Shown here piece by piece: positions 42,749 to 53,863 of a stretch of DNA of 64,000 nucleotides. The position numbers were made by a program, and so were the translations under genes. The notes under the pieces were generated by a model. It was not told where the DNA came from. It saw nothing but the letters and a program-made list of their open reading frames with translations, and made no database searches. Source of the stretch: Cymodocea nodosa (Eukaryota > Streptophyta > Magnoliopsida > Alismatales > Cymodoceaceae); assembly GCA_036874045.1 (NCBI GenBank), contig CM072347.1, positions 9,612,501-9,676,500 on the forward strand, read 5' to 3'. Every line of letters starts with the position of its first letter. The stretch's first letter is position 1.

Positions 42749-43886
42749 ATTGTATTGTTCATCTACTTATATTTGTATTGAAAAATATCTTACTAAATGT
42801 AAATGTAAATTATTCATATTAATGAATGAATGTTTTTTAGATGTTTTTACATTCATGTTTTAGAATGAATGATATAATTGATGAACTATCTTGAATATTA
42901 TATAACTATTTGAACAATGTGCAAGACTATTTAAAAGATTTACAAATTTTCTGAATGACATGGTTAAATGCATGATAATTAGTTAATGTTGAAAATATCT
43001 GCATGCTGAAAAGTAAAATGTAAATTCTACACAACAAGAAATGAACTGCAAGTTAAATATGCATAAAATGTTCAGATTTAAATGAGTTTAAATTAGAACA
43101 CTACATTAATGACATGTATTTAACTTTATTTAAGTTGACAAAATGAAAGAGAGAAAAATATATAGAAGTTAATATGAGGAGTAAGTTTTAGAAAATTTGC
43201 TAAGTGTTAACTCAACGAAGTAAGTCCATTGAGTTAACCTTAACTCCACGAGGTCAATAATAAAATATAAGGTCACTTTGTTGAGTTAACTGTAACTCAA
43301 CGAGGTTAGTCTGTGGAGTTAGAAATAGTAACTGAAGCTAGTCCATTGAGTTAATTGTAACTCAACGAGGTTAGTTCGTGGATTAAGTTGAACGGTTATT
43401 CTATCAACCACGAACGAAACTTCGTAGGTTTAGCGGTTGCTGAAATTTGAAATTAGAAGTGGAACACCTATCCATAAAAATAGGAACCATACTACACATT
43501 ACAAGACACGTTCTAGCAACAAGATTCATTTGCTTTATGGATGTGCATTATAAATATAGAACAGAATGTTATTTACGAGTTACCAACACTTTTGAAAGAA
43601 AAGAAAATTCGTTGGGGAACTAGAAGGAGAAGCAGCTGATTCAACTTCATCCGACAACTATTTACTGAAAACAAAGCTTTAGACTGGTATGTAATTAATC
43701 TTCTGCTATTTTACTTTATGTTAAGAGTTTATGAGCACATGGATTTGTTCTCCTAGCACTAAACGATTAGTAAGAACACCTACATAGGATTATTTAACAC
43801 AGAGGCGTATTGAAATATTTTTTGAATTAGACTTTAACGAAATCCTTAGGGGTGTAGCTAACCTTTCTATAAAAGAGAATGAAGAT
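42749..43886 (+). other. non-coding region between accessory ORF and capsid ORF of E
   Basis: 42749-43190 is homologous to P 53434-53863 (opposite strand). 43200-43395 holds at least four pairs of CTCAACGA/TTGAGTTA motifs. 43400-43886 is a leader-like stretch containing a good plant 5' splice site GGTATGTAA at 43686 and a possible 3' site TCCTAG at 43756; a 70-base intron is conceivable but unproven. No ORF. Confidence 0.7.
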
Positions 43887-45080
43887 ATGACTGCTCTAGT
43901 AGAAAAACCATTAGGGGAAATTCTATATCCTGAATTAGTTGATGATTCTTCATGTATTCGATTACCAAACTTTGAGGGAGATAGGTTTGAACTAAAATCT
44001 AATTATATTAGTCAATTGCCACACTTTCATGGATTAGAAAGAGAGGATGCCTATTATTTCCTTAGAGAATTTAACGAAGTTTGTCAAATGATGAAAATGC
44101 CGAACATGAGTATTGATGCTATCAAACTTAGATATATCTCTTTTTCTTTAAAAGATATAGCTAAGAGATGGTTATATACTTTATCACCTGATTCAATTTC
44201 TGCATGGACTGAATTTAGCTTTGTTTTTCTAGAAAAATATTATCCAACACATCAAACAATTAAAAAGAAAAAGGAAATATTAATGTGTATCCAAAAATAG
44301 GGAGAATCATTTTGGAAATATTTTGAAAGATTTAAAGATTTACTGACTTAATGTCCACATCATGCAATGAGTAAAGCACAATTAATAGGTATAATTTATG
44401 AAGGCATAGATGTTTCAATGAAATTTTTATTAGAATCTACTTGCTAGAATAGATTTTTAAAATTGTGTAATGAGGAAGCATGGGCATATTTAGAAAACTT
44501 TGTAAAAAGAACTGCACAATGAGAAAACTCGACTGAAGCTATTATAGATAAAAGAATATTACCAAGGGGAATGCATGAAATAGATTCAAGCACTATGCTT
44601 GAAGTTAAATTAATTGAATTAACAAAGAAAATAGAAGAGTTATCATTAAATCAAAAACTAGAAGAAAAGAATGCAAACATTAATGACTTAGATATTATTT
44701 ATGCCAGAAACCAGAAAGATAACTTTGGAAATTCTTATAATCCTAATTGGAGAAATCACTTGAACCTATCTTGGAGAAATAACAATTTCTAGGGAGGAGA
44801 AAATATAAATAATAAAAATATAAGTTATGAAGCATTAATTGAACAAGGATCTAGAATAGAGAAGTTAGAAAAGATAATTCAAAAATTAAACAATCATCTA
44901 AATCTTGTATTTGGAAATGCTGCCATTCAAAATCAAAATATGAATAGAAATATACCCCCTAGACAGAAGGAATCAATGGAAGTTAGACCTACTAGAGGAT
45001 TGTCAATGCAAGCAATACCTAACCCTGTCAATAGTGCTACTAATGAAATTGATACCTCCTATGGGAGGGAAGCTGAATGA
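43887..45080 (+). pseudogene. gag: capsid-type gypsy gag ORF located downstream of pol in E
   Basis: A single frame of 398 codons, ATG 43887 to TGA 45078-45080. The capsid (Retrotrans_gag) domain is clear: PHFHGLEREDAYYFLREFNEVCQ, then KLRYISFSLKDIAKRWLY and FVFLEKYYPTHQT, as at the N-terminus of Athila Gag. The later block NSYNPNWRNHLNLSW is the Athila post-knuckle motif. No zinc knuckle is present. Stops at 44298, about 44350, about 44445, about 44521 and 44790 mostly fit CAG/CAA/CGA to stop changes. It supplies exactly the part missing from the 5' gag of D and E. Confidence 0.82.
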
Positions 45081-45288
45081 AGCAATATAACTAAAGTAAC
45101 TATGTATAATATAGTAAATATATATATAAAATGTAAATTTAATTATAGTTAGTAATATCATAGAGTTACTACTTAACTCAACGAACTTAGTTCGTTGAGT
45201 TATGACCTAACTCCACGAGGGTATGTAAGTAGCTATGTTAATTTTGTCTCTATTAAATTTTTGTTTATGTTATACAGAATCACAATAG
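45081..45288 (+). other. spacer with palindrome and intron-like sequence before the F-box ORF
   Basis: Contains TTAACTCAACGAACTTAG with TTCGTTGAGTTATG, a near-perfect palindrome (45172-45202). GGGTATGTAAGT at 45219-45230 and a T-rich tract ending TTATACAG at 45277 look like a 5' and 3' splice site 57 bases apart. That is very short for a plant intron. Confidence 0.6.
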
Positions 45289-46427
45289 ATGGAATTGATG
45301 AAATTACCACTCGATGCACTGAGGGAAGTACTGAGTAACCTGTCAGCTAAAGATTTGTGTAGATTGTGTTGTGTATCAAAAGAAATCAAAGACTGTGTCA
45401 TAGGAAAATATTTTCATGGACTACAAGCTGCAAAAATGACTAAGATTAGAGATGGATTTTTATGGAAGTCATTTAATCGTAGTTCAATTAGCTATGAATA
45501 TCTGAATATGGAAGAAACTGCTGGAATTCCACCCAACACATAAGAAGGAATAGATCATATTATGGGGATAGATGAAGGATTAATTATTTACAGAATCAAA
45601 CCAAGGTATGCAATTCTATTACCCGATATTTTGATTAGAAATCCTATCACAAGAGAAGAATGGAGTATAGGAAGGGCTAATAGATTTGAAGTACCAACTG
45701 AAAATTGTGGGTCAACTTTAACATTTTCTGATAAAAATTCGACCATTCCTGAAAAATTATATTACTAGAGATCAACTAGAAATTGGGATGAAGATTTATG
45801 CTTAAGTGTGTATGATTTTTGAATAGATCTTGGACTGAAACTACTATGATATATCTAGGATAAAAAGCATTAATTAACAACATACATGTTATACTTGATG
45901 GATATATATATCTAGTCACAGATATATCAGTTGCATTTAGATCTGATTTATACATAGTAAGCATAAATAATTATGATGATGACTTTATAGAAATATTACC
46001 TATACCGAGTGATATAGTTAAACCACCATCTGCAGAATATGATAAAATTCAATTAGGAATGTGGTATAATGAATATGATGATCCTACTTTATTTCTGATA
46101 AGATGGTGGGATGAATTGATGAGATTTCAAATATGGATTATAAAAGACCTAAAGGAATGGATGTGAGAAGAGGAATATATTGAAATAGATGTAGAAATAG
46201 AAATAGCTACATTATCTTAGAACAGAAGAGAATCCCTTTTTGCATTTCATTTCATTAATGGAAATACACTTATATTTAGTATTGATAATATATTGCAAGT
46301 TTACAAATTAAAAATGAAAGCGGACTACATTAAAATAGAATTAATACCAAGAAGAATTATGCCTAAAAAGTTTGCTTGGACTGACACGTTTATTCTATTT
46401 GTTACTACTTTTCAATCATGTTCTTAA
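45289..46427 (+). pseudogene. F-box protein gene inside gypsy E
   Basis: ATG at 45289 begins MELMKLPLDALREVLSNL, then SAKDLCRLCCVSKEIKDCV: a good N-terminal F-box, the SKP1-binding module of SCF ubiquitin ligases. The frame continues in phase past TAA 45541-45543 through RNPITREEWSIGRA and ends at TAG 45766-45768. One frameshift near 45820 moves the remainder into another frame, which runs to TAA 46425-46427. That part holds HVILDGYIYLV, NNYDDDFIEILPIP, a Trp-rich RWWDELMRFQIWIIKDL and a late IFSIDNILQVYKL, which look like an F-box-associated domain. Original length about 380 residues. It is either a captured host gene or an element gene; target unknown. Confidence 0.8.
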
Positions 46428-47119
46428 ATTGTGATTTTATGCTTTTAATGTTGTGTGTATTCTGTATTTATTTTTAGAAAGAGAAAAAAATGAAAAACAA
46501 AATATCAATCCAATTTGTTGGTATTTGTTTTGGGAAACCAACTAGCTTGCTTGTGAGCCACCTAAGGTATAGGAGCCTAGGTTCCACACAAGACACTGAT
46601 TTAACAAGTTATGTTTTGTTATTTTGTTATATATTCTGCTTTTATTTATGAATGAAACGTTTTTCAGAATAAAAAATCAGAAGATATTGAAGAAGATACA
46701 AAAGAACAAGATATGTAATTGATTACTTATCCTGAATTTAGATTTAAACTCAGTTCGTGGAGTTATTCATTAATTCAACGAATTAAGTTCGTTGAGTTAG
46801 GTGCTAAGTCAATAAAACAATATTCATGTCTGCTAACAATTATTGTATTTATTGTAAAATCTTTTACATTGAGGACAATGCAAAATGTAGGTATGGGGGG
46901 AGGTAATTAGATTAAAATCCAAGTAATTTTGTTAATTAGAGGAATTAGAATGGTACTGCAAAAGTTCTATGGAAATTGAAAATTTTTTATGAATTTGCTA
47001 TAACTATCCGATAATTGAAACTGCCAAATTTTTAAGAACTATAACTACTTGAATGTTATATTTAAAATCTTATATAAGATGCTACAAAATTTTACTATTC
47101 ATACAAATCTAGATATAGT
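46428..47119 (+). other. non-coding 3' region of E with Athila-type polypurine tract
   Basis: Includes a palindromic pair (CAGTTCGTGGAGTTATTCATTAATTCAACGAATTAAGTTCGTTGAGTTA region, 46750-46800) and the Athila-like block ATTGAGGACAATGC followed by TATGGGGGGAGG (46892-46903), which in Athila elements stands next to the 3' LTR. Here the LTR is 1.3 kb further on. No gene. Confidence 0.7.
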
Positions 47120-48188
47120 ATCTTATGCTTTTGCTGAATTTTATGAGTTTAATAGTTTCACAATTTTAAAAAGAAATCAAAATGCTTAACTGAAACTCAA
47201 TAAATTATCTGAAATCCTGAAAGAGCTGAAATGTTGATTTTTGGATTAAATGAGATGCATATGATCAAAGATATATTTAATTTGAGTGATTAAACTTGTA
47301 GAATGATTTATGTGTAAATCTTATTAAACTACAGAAAAAGTATGAGCTTATTGATATGGATTCATATTTTCAGTAAATAATAGAAGTAGGACTATACGAG
47401 ATTTGCATTTTATTGCATCTGTATTAATGAAATATGTATATATATACTGTGTTGAAAAGAAAAAAAAGAAAAACTTTGAGAGTTTATTGACTTGTTTGAT
47501 CACGAACCTTTTGTACTTGAGTAGATAGGTATGTAAGGATTGTTGACTTGAAAAAGGACTCTTTAAATCTGGCAACCTATGATCCTGATCAGATCTGGGA
47601 TTGTTGATTGAAAGCTCGATACATGGGTACACTAGAAAGCTCTTGTATGATTCAAGCTTTTCAAATTAACTTTTAAAGTACAAATATGCATATACTATTT
47701 TGAAAAGATAAAAGTGTTTTGTGAAATACAGAAATCTTTTGAATCAAGTATATTTTCTGTTATTTAAGATTACTAAAGTATGGATCTAGAATAGACTTTT
47801 GAAGTTGTTTATTTGAGATACAATTCATTATTCTACTTGTTTTAATCACATTGAATTGGACTGCGTTTTGATTTGTATGTAGTTGAAATTTATTTTGAAA
47901 ATCATATTGGAAAATTCAGGATAACAGATGTTTGAAAAGAAGAGAAAATGATAATATAATTACCACCTATATGATACTAATATATTTTGTATGTAATTTA
48001 CATATGTTTTAAATATATTTGCAGGTTGAAGAGAAAATAATTTAAAATAGATTACTGAAAAATACAGAATATCTATATAGTAATCTAATTTATTATTCTA
48101 AAGAAGAACAAAAGGAAGAATTAATTCTAGCTCTTTAGAAAGACCAACTAGTTAAATCTTAGTTGCTAAGTGGCTAGCAAAATTTAAG
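47120..48188 (+). other. block shared with copia B and C, before the 3' LTR of gypsy E
   Basis: Homologous to copia B about 9200-10140 and copia C about 63200-64000, with long near-identical runs such as GTAGATAGGTATGTAAGGAT and ATCTGGGATTGTTGA. The end carries ATATTTGCAG, as in B (ATATTTGTAG). H retains the final part (24985-25455). Non-coding; the minus-strand ORF 47348-47632 is incidental. Confidence 0.82.
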
Positions 48189-48199
48189 TATGGGGGAAG
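48189..48199 (+). other. polypurine tract adjoining the 3' LTR of E
   Basis: TATGGGGGAAG directly before TGTTTAGAATG. In H the equivalent is TATAGGGGAAG. Confidence 0.8.
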
Positions 48200-50164
48200 T
48201 GTTTAGAATGAAAAAGTGCATAAAATTAACGGTTAAATGATGGTTAATTGCATATTATTTAGCTTATCATCTGAAAATTAAGCCATTATGTTATAATTGC
48301 ACTATTATATGCTTTAATGAAGGAATTTGCATAATTTCAGGGAATTAATGTTAATTAAGTACATTTCTGAACTATCGGTGAATTGCAAGCTGTGAAATTC
48401 TTAAGTATCTGAATTTTCTGTTATTTCGGAGAGTTATGTTTGATGTACCAGATAGTTATATTTTAAACAAATATTTTATTATTTTCTAGAATACATGTGT
48501 TGAAACCTTAATGCATGACTTAAATGAACTTTTGGTAAGTTATCTGGTAACTATCTGAAATGCATCTAAGCATTGAATAGTTAGATTTTTAAGTATCCAA
48601 AATATCTTTTTATCATAAAACTGCTTAAGGACACATGTCGCGTTCTAGAAACTTGACTTAAGTTATCTTTCGGAAGGTTATGTGCTAACTATCTGAAATG
48701 CATATAAGTTTCGAATATTTATAGTTATAATTATCCAAAACATCTAAACTAGTTATTTCTTTATTACACGTGTTTTATAGTTAAATCAATGAAGTAAGTT
48801 CGTTGAGTTATCTATAACTCCATGAACCATTTATTTTCTAATATGCCACTGTAGCAGTTACAGAAACAAGACATTCGAAGGAAAACCACGATTACACGTA
48901 TCACGTAGAAATTCACTCGTGGAATGAAGAAGAAATCACCATTGTTGATATGAATGAAGAAAATCCAATTGATCATTTAAGTAGGAGCAGTTACTACTGT
49001 AAGAAATAAAAAAGACGAAGAAAATGTGTGTGTAGAGGTGGAGAACCACATTAACTATAGGCAGCGTCAGAAGTTCCTTGAAGCTCCACACCACCACCAT
49101 AATCACCAACCATCAAAGGTCTGTGAGGATACTTTTCTGATGTCAGGTCGATTACGAGCCAAACACGGTGCCTGACAACCACTATGAGGAGTGATCGCGT
49201 TACAAGAAGGGAAGCCATTTTCACCAAGCACCAACTTATATCTCAGGAGATCGTAAAGCTTCTAGCCTTGGTTTCAAGTTGATGCCAGTATGCTGAAGAG
49301 GAGATCATCTTACAATTTTGGACTTGTGATTCTATAGGGAGAGGAGGCAAGATTGTAAGTGATTAAGTTTTCAGTGATGTAATTGTGTCGCATGTAGTGA
49401 CGAAAGTTTTTACTATCGATAGAGATTTTTACATTTCACCTTTCGCTCATCTTTAGGAACATATCAAAACAAAAATACCAAAAACAACAAATTATCTGTG
49501 TTTACATTTAGTATTAAAGTGTTATATTGTTTGTTTTGTAGCGTGATTAATGTTATCATTATCAGTATTGTGATTGTTTTATGTTTGTTTGATTTAGAAA
49601 ATAGAAAATAGTTTTACAGTTTACTGAAATTGATTCGTTCTAGATACTTAAAGATTTTAAAGGTTACTATTTGAAATATTTGAATGTTACTATTGCTTAA
49701 TGATAAATCTAATATTAACTAACATTAAAGAGCTTAATTGATGTTATTTACAATCTGTGGAACCGCCCAATGGTTGGCCGAATTCCTTTGTAAATAATAG
49801 TATTTAACTAGAAAGATAGGCTCGTGGAGTTAACTTAAGTCCACGAGGTCAATTCGTTGAGTTAGCCATAACTTAACGAACTATGTCTGTTGTGTTAACT
49901 GTAACTCAACAAAGTGCTTAACTGAACACATATAAACTCCAATATAAAAACCGGAACAATACACAATTCTTACTCAATCTCTGTGGGATCGACCTGTACT
50001 TGCACACAAATACAATATGCACTGTGCACTTGCAGTTTAAACAAAAATTGGAATTAATATCTAATTTGTGTGAAAGGTTGTTTGTTTACTTCTAAAAGTA
50101 ATTATTGATATAAGCATAAAGATAAATTAAACAAGTTTAAGAATTAACTTAACAACCCCAAACA
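48200..50164 (+). mobile_element. 3' LTR of gypsy E
   Basis: 1965 bp, TGTTTAGAATG...CCCCAAACA. The LTR-derived conserved segment (CTATAGGGAGAGGAGGCAAG, 49332) and the 3' block GTGGGATCGACCTGTACTTG are shared with D and H. TTTCGGAAGG...CTAACTATCTGAAA motifs occur at 48520-48740, and CGTTGAGTTA motifs at 48800 and 49820-49920. ATCCC follows at 50165-50169 as the possible target repeat. Confidence 0.9.
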
Positions 50165-50830
50165 ATCCCATACCTCATTTCTTATAAATTGATTTAGCTC
50201 ATCTTGCATAGCTAAATACCAAAATTCATCTTCTAAGGCATCTTCAATTTTCTTAGGTTCTAGTAAGGAAACAAATGAATAAGCACCACAAATGTTGACT
50301 ATTGATGACCTAGTCCTAACTCTTTGATTAGGATCACCTATTATTTGATCAATAGGATGAGATGAAGCATAACACCAATTTCTTTGTTGTCCCACATTTT
50401 CTATAGGTATGACATTATTTTCTTCTAAATCTTCATCATTTAAGTTTATATTTCTTATTCTGTCAGATAATCTCTTAATTTCTCTGTCAACATCAGTTGA
50501 TACCATTTCTAGGAGAATTTCTGAATCAATGTTTTTAGCATGTCTAATATCCAAATGAGAATTTTCATGAAATTTCACATGTAGGGTTTCCTCAATCATT
50601 TTTGTTGATTTATTATATACTCTATATGCTTTACTTCTAATGGAATAACCAATAAAAATACCCTCATCTAATTTGGCTCTAAATTTGTCTCTACATTCCT
50701 TAGTGTTCAAAATAAAACACTTGCAGCTAAAAGATTTTAAATAACTTATTTTGGGAACCCTATTATACCATATCTCATAAGGAGTTTTATCCAAAATTGG
50801 TCTTAAATGTACTCTATTTCTAACATAACA
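50165..50830 (-). pseudogene. pol: copia integrase C-terminus and RT start, fragment G
   Basis: Integrase tail MDKTPYEIWYNRVPKISYLKSF, GYSIRSKAYRVYN, acidic linker with LSDRIRNINLND, then SSHPIDQIIGDPN and the RT entry LEDEFWYLAMQDELNQFIRNEVWD. The coding sequence ends at VWD; the apparent last residues come from the E LTR. Confidence 0.85.
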
Positions 50831-51613
50831 TGTTGTATGAACTGCTTCTACCTAGAGAGATAGGGGTAACTTATTTTCATTTAACATGGTTCTAGACATT
50901 TCTTGAAGTGATCTATTTTTATGTTCTACTATCCCATTTTGTGAAGGAGCTCTTGGAAATGAGTACCTATGATCTATGTCTAATCCTTCACAAAAGGTGT
51001 CCATTTGATCATTATCAAATTCTGTACCATGATTACTCCTAAGTTTTTGAATTTTAACATTTTGCTCATTCTAAACTTTATTACAGAATATCTTAAATAT
51101 TTCAAAAACTTCAGCTTTATTAGCTAGAAAATAAACTCAAGTAAACCTAGAATAATCATCAACTAGTACAAAAGTACAATGTTTACCTCCTAGATTGGTT
51201 GTCCTAGTAGGTCCAAATAAATCCATATGCACTAGTTCTAATACTTTTTTGCTTGTTATTTCATTTAAACTTTTAAATGATGTTTTATGTAATTTACTTA
51301 GTTGACATGCATCACACATAAACTCTTTCGAGTACTTAATACTAGGTAAACCACTAACCAGATTCTTTTTAGACAGCTTTTGTAATAATTTTAAGTTTGA
51401 GTGTCCTAGCCTTCTATGCCATAAAATAACTTCATCCGATTTTCTAATTAAGCAAGCATTGTCTTTAATAATATCAGAAGGAAAATTCAGAATACAAATA
51501 GATTTTTTCTTATATGCAATGAATAAAGTTTCATTTGTATACATGTCTATAATTTTATAGGAATCTTTTTCAAAAATTACTCTATAAAACTTCATTAAGA
51601 CAAGGACACTCAA
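50831..51613 (-). pseudogene. pol: copia integrase, fragment G, catalytic Asp replaced
   Basis: HHCC finger HRRLGHSNLKLLQKLSKKNL...FMCDACQL and the core start VHMDLFGPTRTTNLGG are open to 51137. Further on, minus-strand reading around 51000-51050 gives LRSNHGTEFDNDQM, so the second catalytic Asp (RSDHG) is Asn. QNGIVEHKN retains the Glu. Stops separate the pieces. Confidence 0.85.
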
Positions 51614-51835
51614 TAAATTAAAACCTAAGTTTTCTACTAATAAGACATCATTTATAAAACACTTTTCAGTTTCCTAAACCTTGCCAAACCCAAGGATGTT
51701 TGTTTTACTATTATTTCCAAAGGTAACTTGTCTGTTCTTTGTCTTTGTTACTTCTATAAGTAATCGTATATCTCTAGTCATGTGGTTGGATGCTCTACTA
51801 TCCATTATCCATTTTGATTTGTATACCTGCAAAAA
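51614..51835 (-). pseudogene. pol: copia protease remnant, fragment G
   Basis: Around 51775-51815 the minus strand reads DSRASNHMTRDI, where the family has DSGASSHMT. Gly to Arg in the active-site loop would inactivate it. The plus-strand ORFs at 51681-52011 are shadows. Confidence 0.7.
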
Positions 51836-51837
51836 AG

Positions 51838-53433
51838 TTAAGAAGAGATTTTATTTCTTGGAACCCATTTTTGAGTGGGTCCAAGAATTTTAGAGGGAGT
51901 CATATCAAAATAATCAATATTTTTAAACTTCAACATATTTATTTTCTAATAATTATTCTTGCGTTTATTGCTTTTAGTGTTATAATTATTAGAATATTTA
52001 TCTCTATGTAAACCAGAGTTGAAATTTTCATTTCTAACATTATTTGATTGCTAATCCCAATATCTGATATTTTTTAAATATAAAAAAAACTAATCAAAAA
52101 TATTAAAATTCTCAAATGACTTAGCTTGATTTTTTTGAAAATTTCTTTTGGAATTCTTGCATCGTATGTTATTATTTATATGCTACATTTTATCAATTTG
52201 CACATATTTATCTCCTTTTTAATCACACACGGAATAGTTTTTCTTTTACTATTCTTAGTACTAGAAATAAAGACATTAATTTTAATAGTACTATCATACA
52301 ATATATAATTTTCAAAAGATACATCGTGTAAACCAATATCATGTTTTTCTACATTTGATATTTTACTACTAAGTTCGTTTGTTATAATCTAACTATTATT
52401 CCATTTACTTAAGGTAGCCTTTTGATCGCAAACCTTAATCTTTAACATATCAATTTCTAAATTTAAATCAGTAATAGTTAGTTTCAGTTTTTCAACTTCA
52501 CAGATCATTTTCTTTTTATCAACAATTAAATTTTCATAATTAGCATGCAATTTTCTTTCTATTGCAGTAAACTTTAAAATTTCCTATGCATGCTTTTGAT
52601 TTTCTTCTTAAAATTTATTCAACGTAAAGTTCAAAAAATCAATCTTATTTTCAGATTCATCTAGCATTTTCCTAGTGTTCTTTCCTTCTATTTTTACTTT
52701 CTTATATTTTCTAGCTAGTTTATTATATTTAATAAGTAATCTATCAAAACTAGCATTTGGATCAAAAGATATCTCACTAGATTTCGCCATGAAGTATACG
52801 TTTGCTAGACTTCTTCTGAATCTGATTTTGATGAGGATTCATTGTCTAATGTTAAATCCTTTGTTTCTTCACTTTGTGAAGTTGAAGAGTCATCCTATGT
52901 CACTTTAAGTGTCATTCTCTTTCTAAATTTCTTATTTCTGAAATTCCTCCTCAAATTCTTCTTATCTTTGTTAAGAGGACAATTAATTTGAAAGTGACCT
53001 GGCCTATTGCACTTGTAGTATATGATTTTGTCCTTTATGAATGACTTCATCTCCATATCTCCGGATGTTTTTGCTGGCTTGAAATTCCTACATTTCTTCA
53101 ACAGATTTCTAAATTTTCTAGTCAACAATAGTAAATTATTGTCAGAATCACTAATGACTTCTGAGACTTTATCAACCTCAAAAGCTAGATCCCTTCTAGG
53201 ATTCTTCCTTTTGGATCTAAATGTTGTACTTCATAGGCTATCAGATTGCCTATGAGATCATCGAGAGTATATGTATTTAAATCTTTGGACTCTTCAATTG
53301 ATGTTGTCTTTTGAGCCCAAATTTTAGTTAAAGATCTAAGGATCTTTCTTACCAAGTCTTTTTCCTCGAATTTCTTGCCTAAAGATTCTAATGAATTTAC
53401 AATCTCAAGAAAATGGGAAAACATATCAAAGAT
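51838..53433 (-). pseudogene. gag: copia gag remnant, fragment G
   Basis: Recognisable parts: SIFDMFSHFLEIVNSLESLG, RKILRSLTKIWAQKTTSIEESKDLN and LDDLIGNLIAYEVQ (53430-53230). The zinc knuckle at about 53010-53050 reads YYKCNRPGHFQINC, its first Cys lost to Tyr. A Lys-rich basic segment (NLRRNFRNKKFRKRM) and coiled-coil-like parts (52790-52608) follow, then a tail with QKWVPRN near 51860. Interrupted throughout. Confidence 0.8.
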
Positions 53434-53863
53434 ACTCCTCATATTAACTTCCATATTTCTTTTCTCCTACATTTTATCAACTTAAATAAAGTTAAATACA
53501 TTTCATTAATGTAGTGTTCTAATTTAATTCATTTAAATCTGAACATTATATGCATATTTAACTTATAGTTTATTTCCTGTTATGTAGAATTTACATTTTA
53601 CTTTTCAGCATGCAGATATATTTAGGCATTAACCAAGCATTGTGCATTTAACCATGTCATTAGTAAAATTGTAAAACTTTTAAACAGTCTTGCACATCTT
53701 TACACAGCTATATAATATTCAATTCAATACAATTCTCAATTATATCATTTATTCACAAACATTAATTCAGAAACATCATGCTGTTCAAACATTCATATAT
53801 ATAAATAGTTTACATTTACATATAGTCAGACATTTTTCAGTACAAGTAGATGAACAATACATT
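53434..53863 (-). other. non-coding 3' flank of the accessory ORF, element P
   Basis: Homologous to E 42749-43182, including AATGACATGGTTAAATGC and CTGCATGCTGAAAAGTAAAA. No gene; the plus-strand ORF 53690-53911 is a shadow. Confidence 0.75.

Larger units (their letters stand above)
33325..50164 (+). mobile_element. Ty3/gypsy Athila-like retrotransposon E with extra downstream ORFs
   Basis: Plus-strand order: 5'-truncated 5' LTR, primer site, short gag, protease, RT, RNase H, integrase, CGGTT palindrome array, CAACG palindrome array, accessory ORF, palindromes, capsid-type gag ORF, palindromes, F-box ORF, palindromes, Athila-type polypurine tract, block shared with copia, second polypurine tract, 3' LTR. 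At about 16.8 kb it is the longest element here. It adjoins copia fragment G on the right (50165). Numerous nonsense codons make it inactive, but no internal LTR boundary suggests that the extra ORFs came from separate insertions. Confidence 0.85.
50165..53433 (-). mobile_element. Ty1/copia fragment G (gag to start of RT)
   Basis: Minus strand: partial gag, protease, integrase and the first part of RT, cut at 50165 by the E LTR and at about 53433 by the joint with gypsy P. It differs enough from A/B/C to be another subfamily. Its missing 3' half may be represented by K (25456-32059), which has the same orientation on the other side of E. Confidence 0.85.

Noticed and set aside
52126..52308. 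Hydrophobic plus-strand ORFs around 51680-52310 and 53690-53911 (possible membrane proteins)
   Set aside because: They are antisense to decayed copia gag or to gypsy non-coding DNA. Their hydrophobicity comes from T-rich complement of A-rich coding sequence.
53430..53455. Shared GAAGTTAATATGAGGAGT in E (43165) and at the G/P joint as evidence of a captured copia gag piece in gypsy
   Set aside because: The stretch belongs to the gypsy non-coding region. The copia gag frame only becomes recognisable after it (SIFDMF), so a simple breakpoint at about 53433 explains it.
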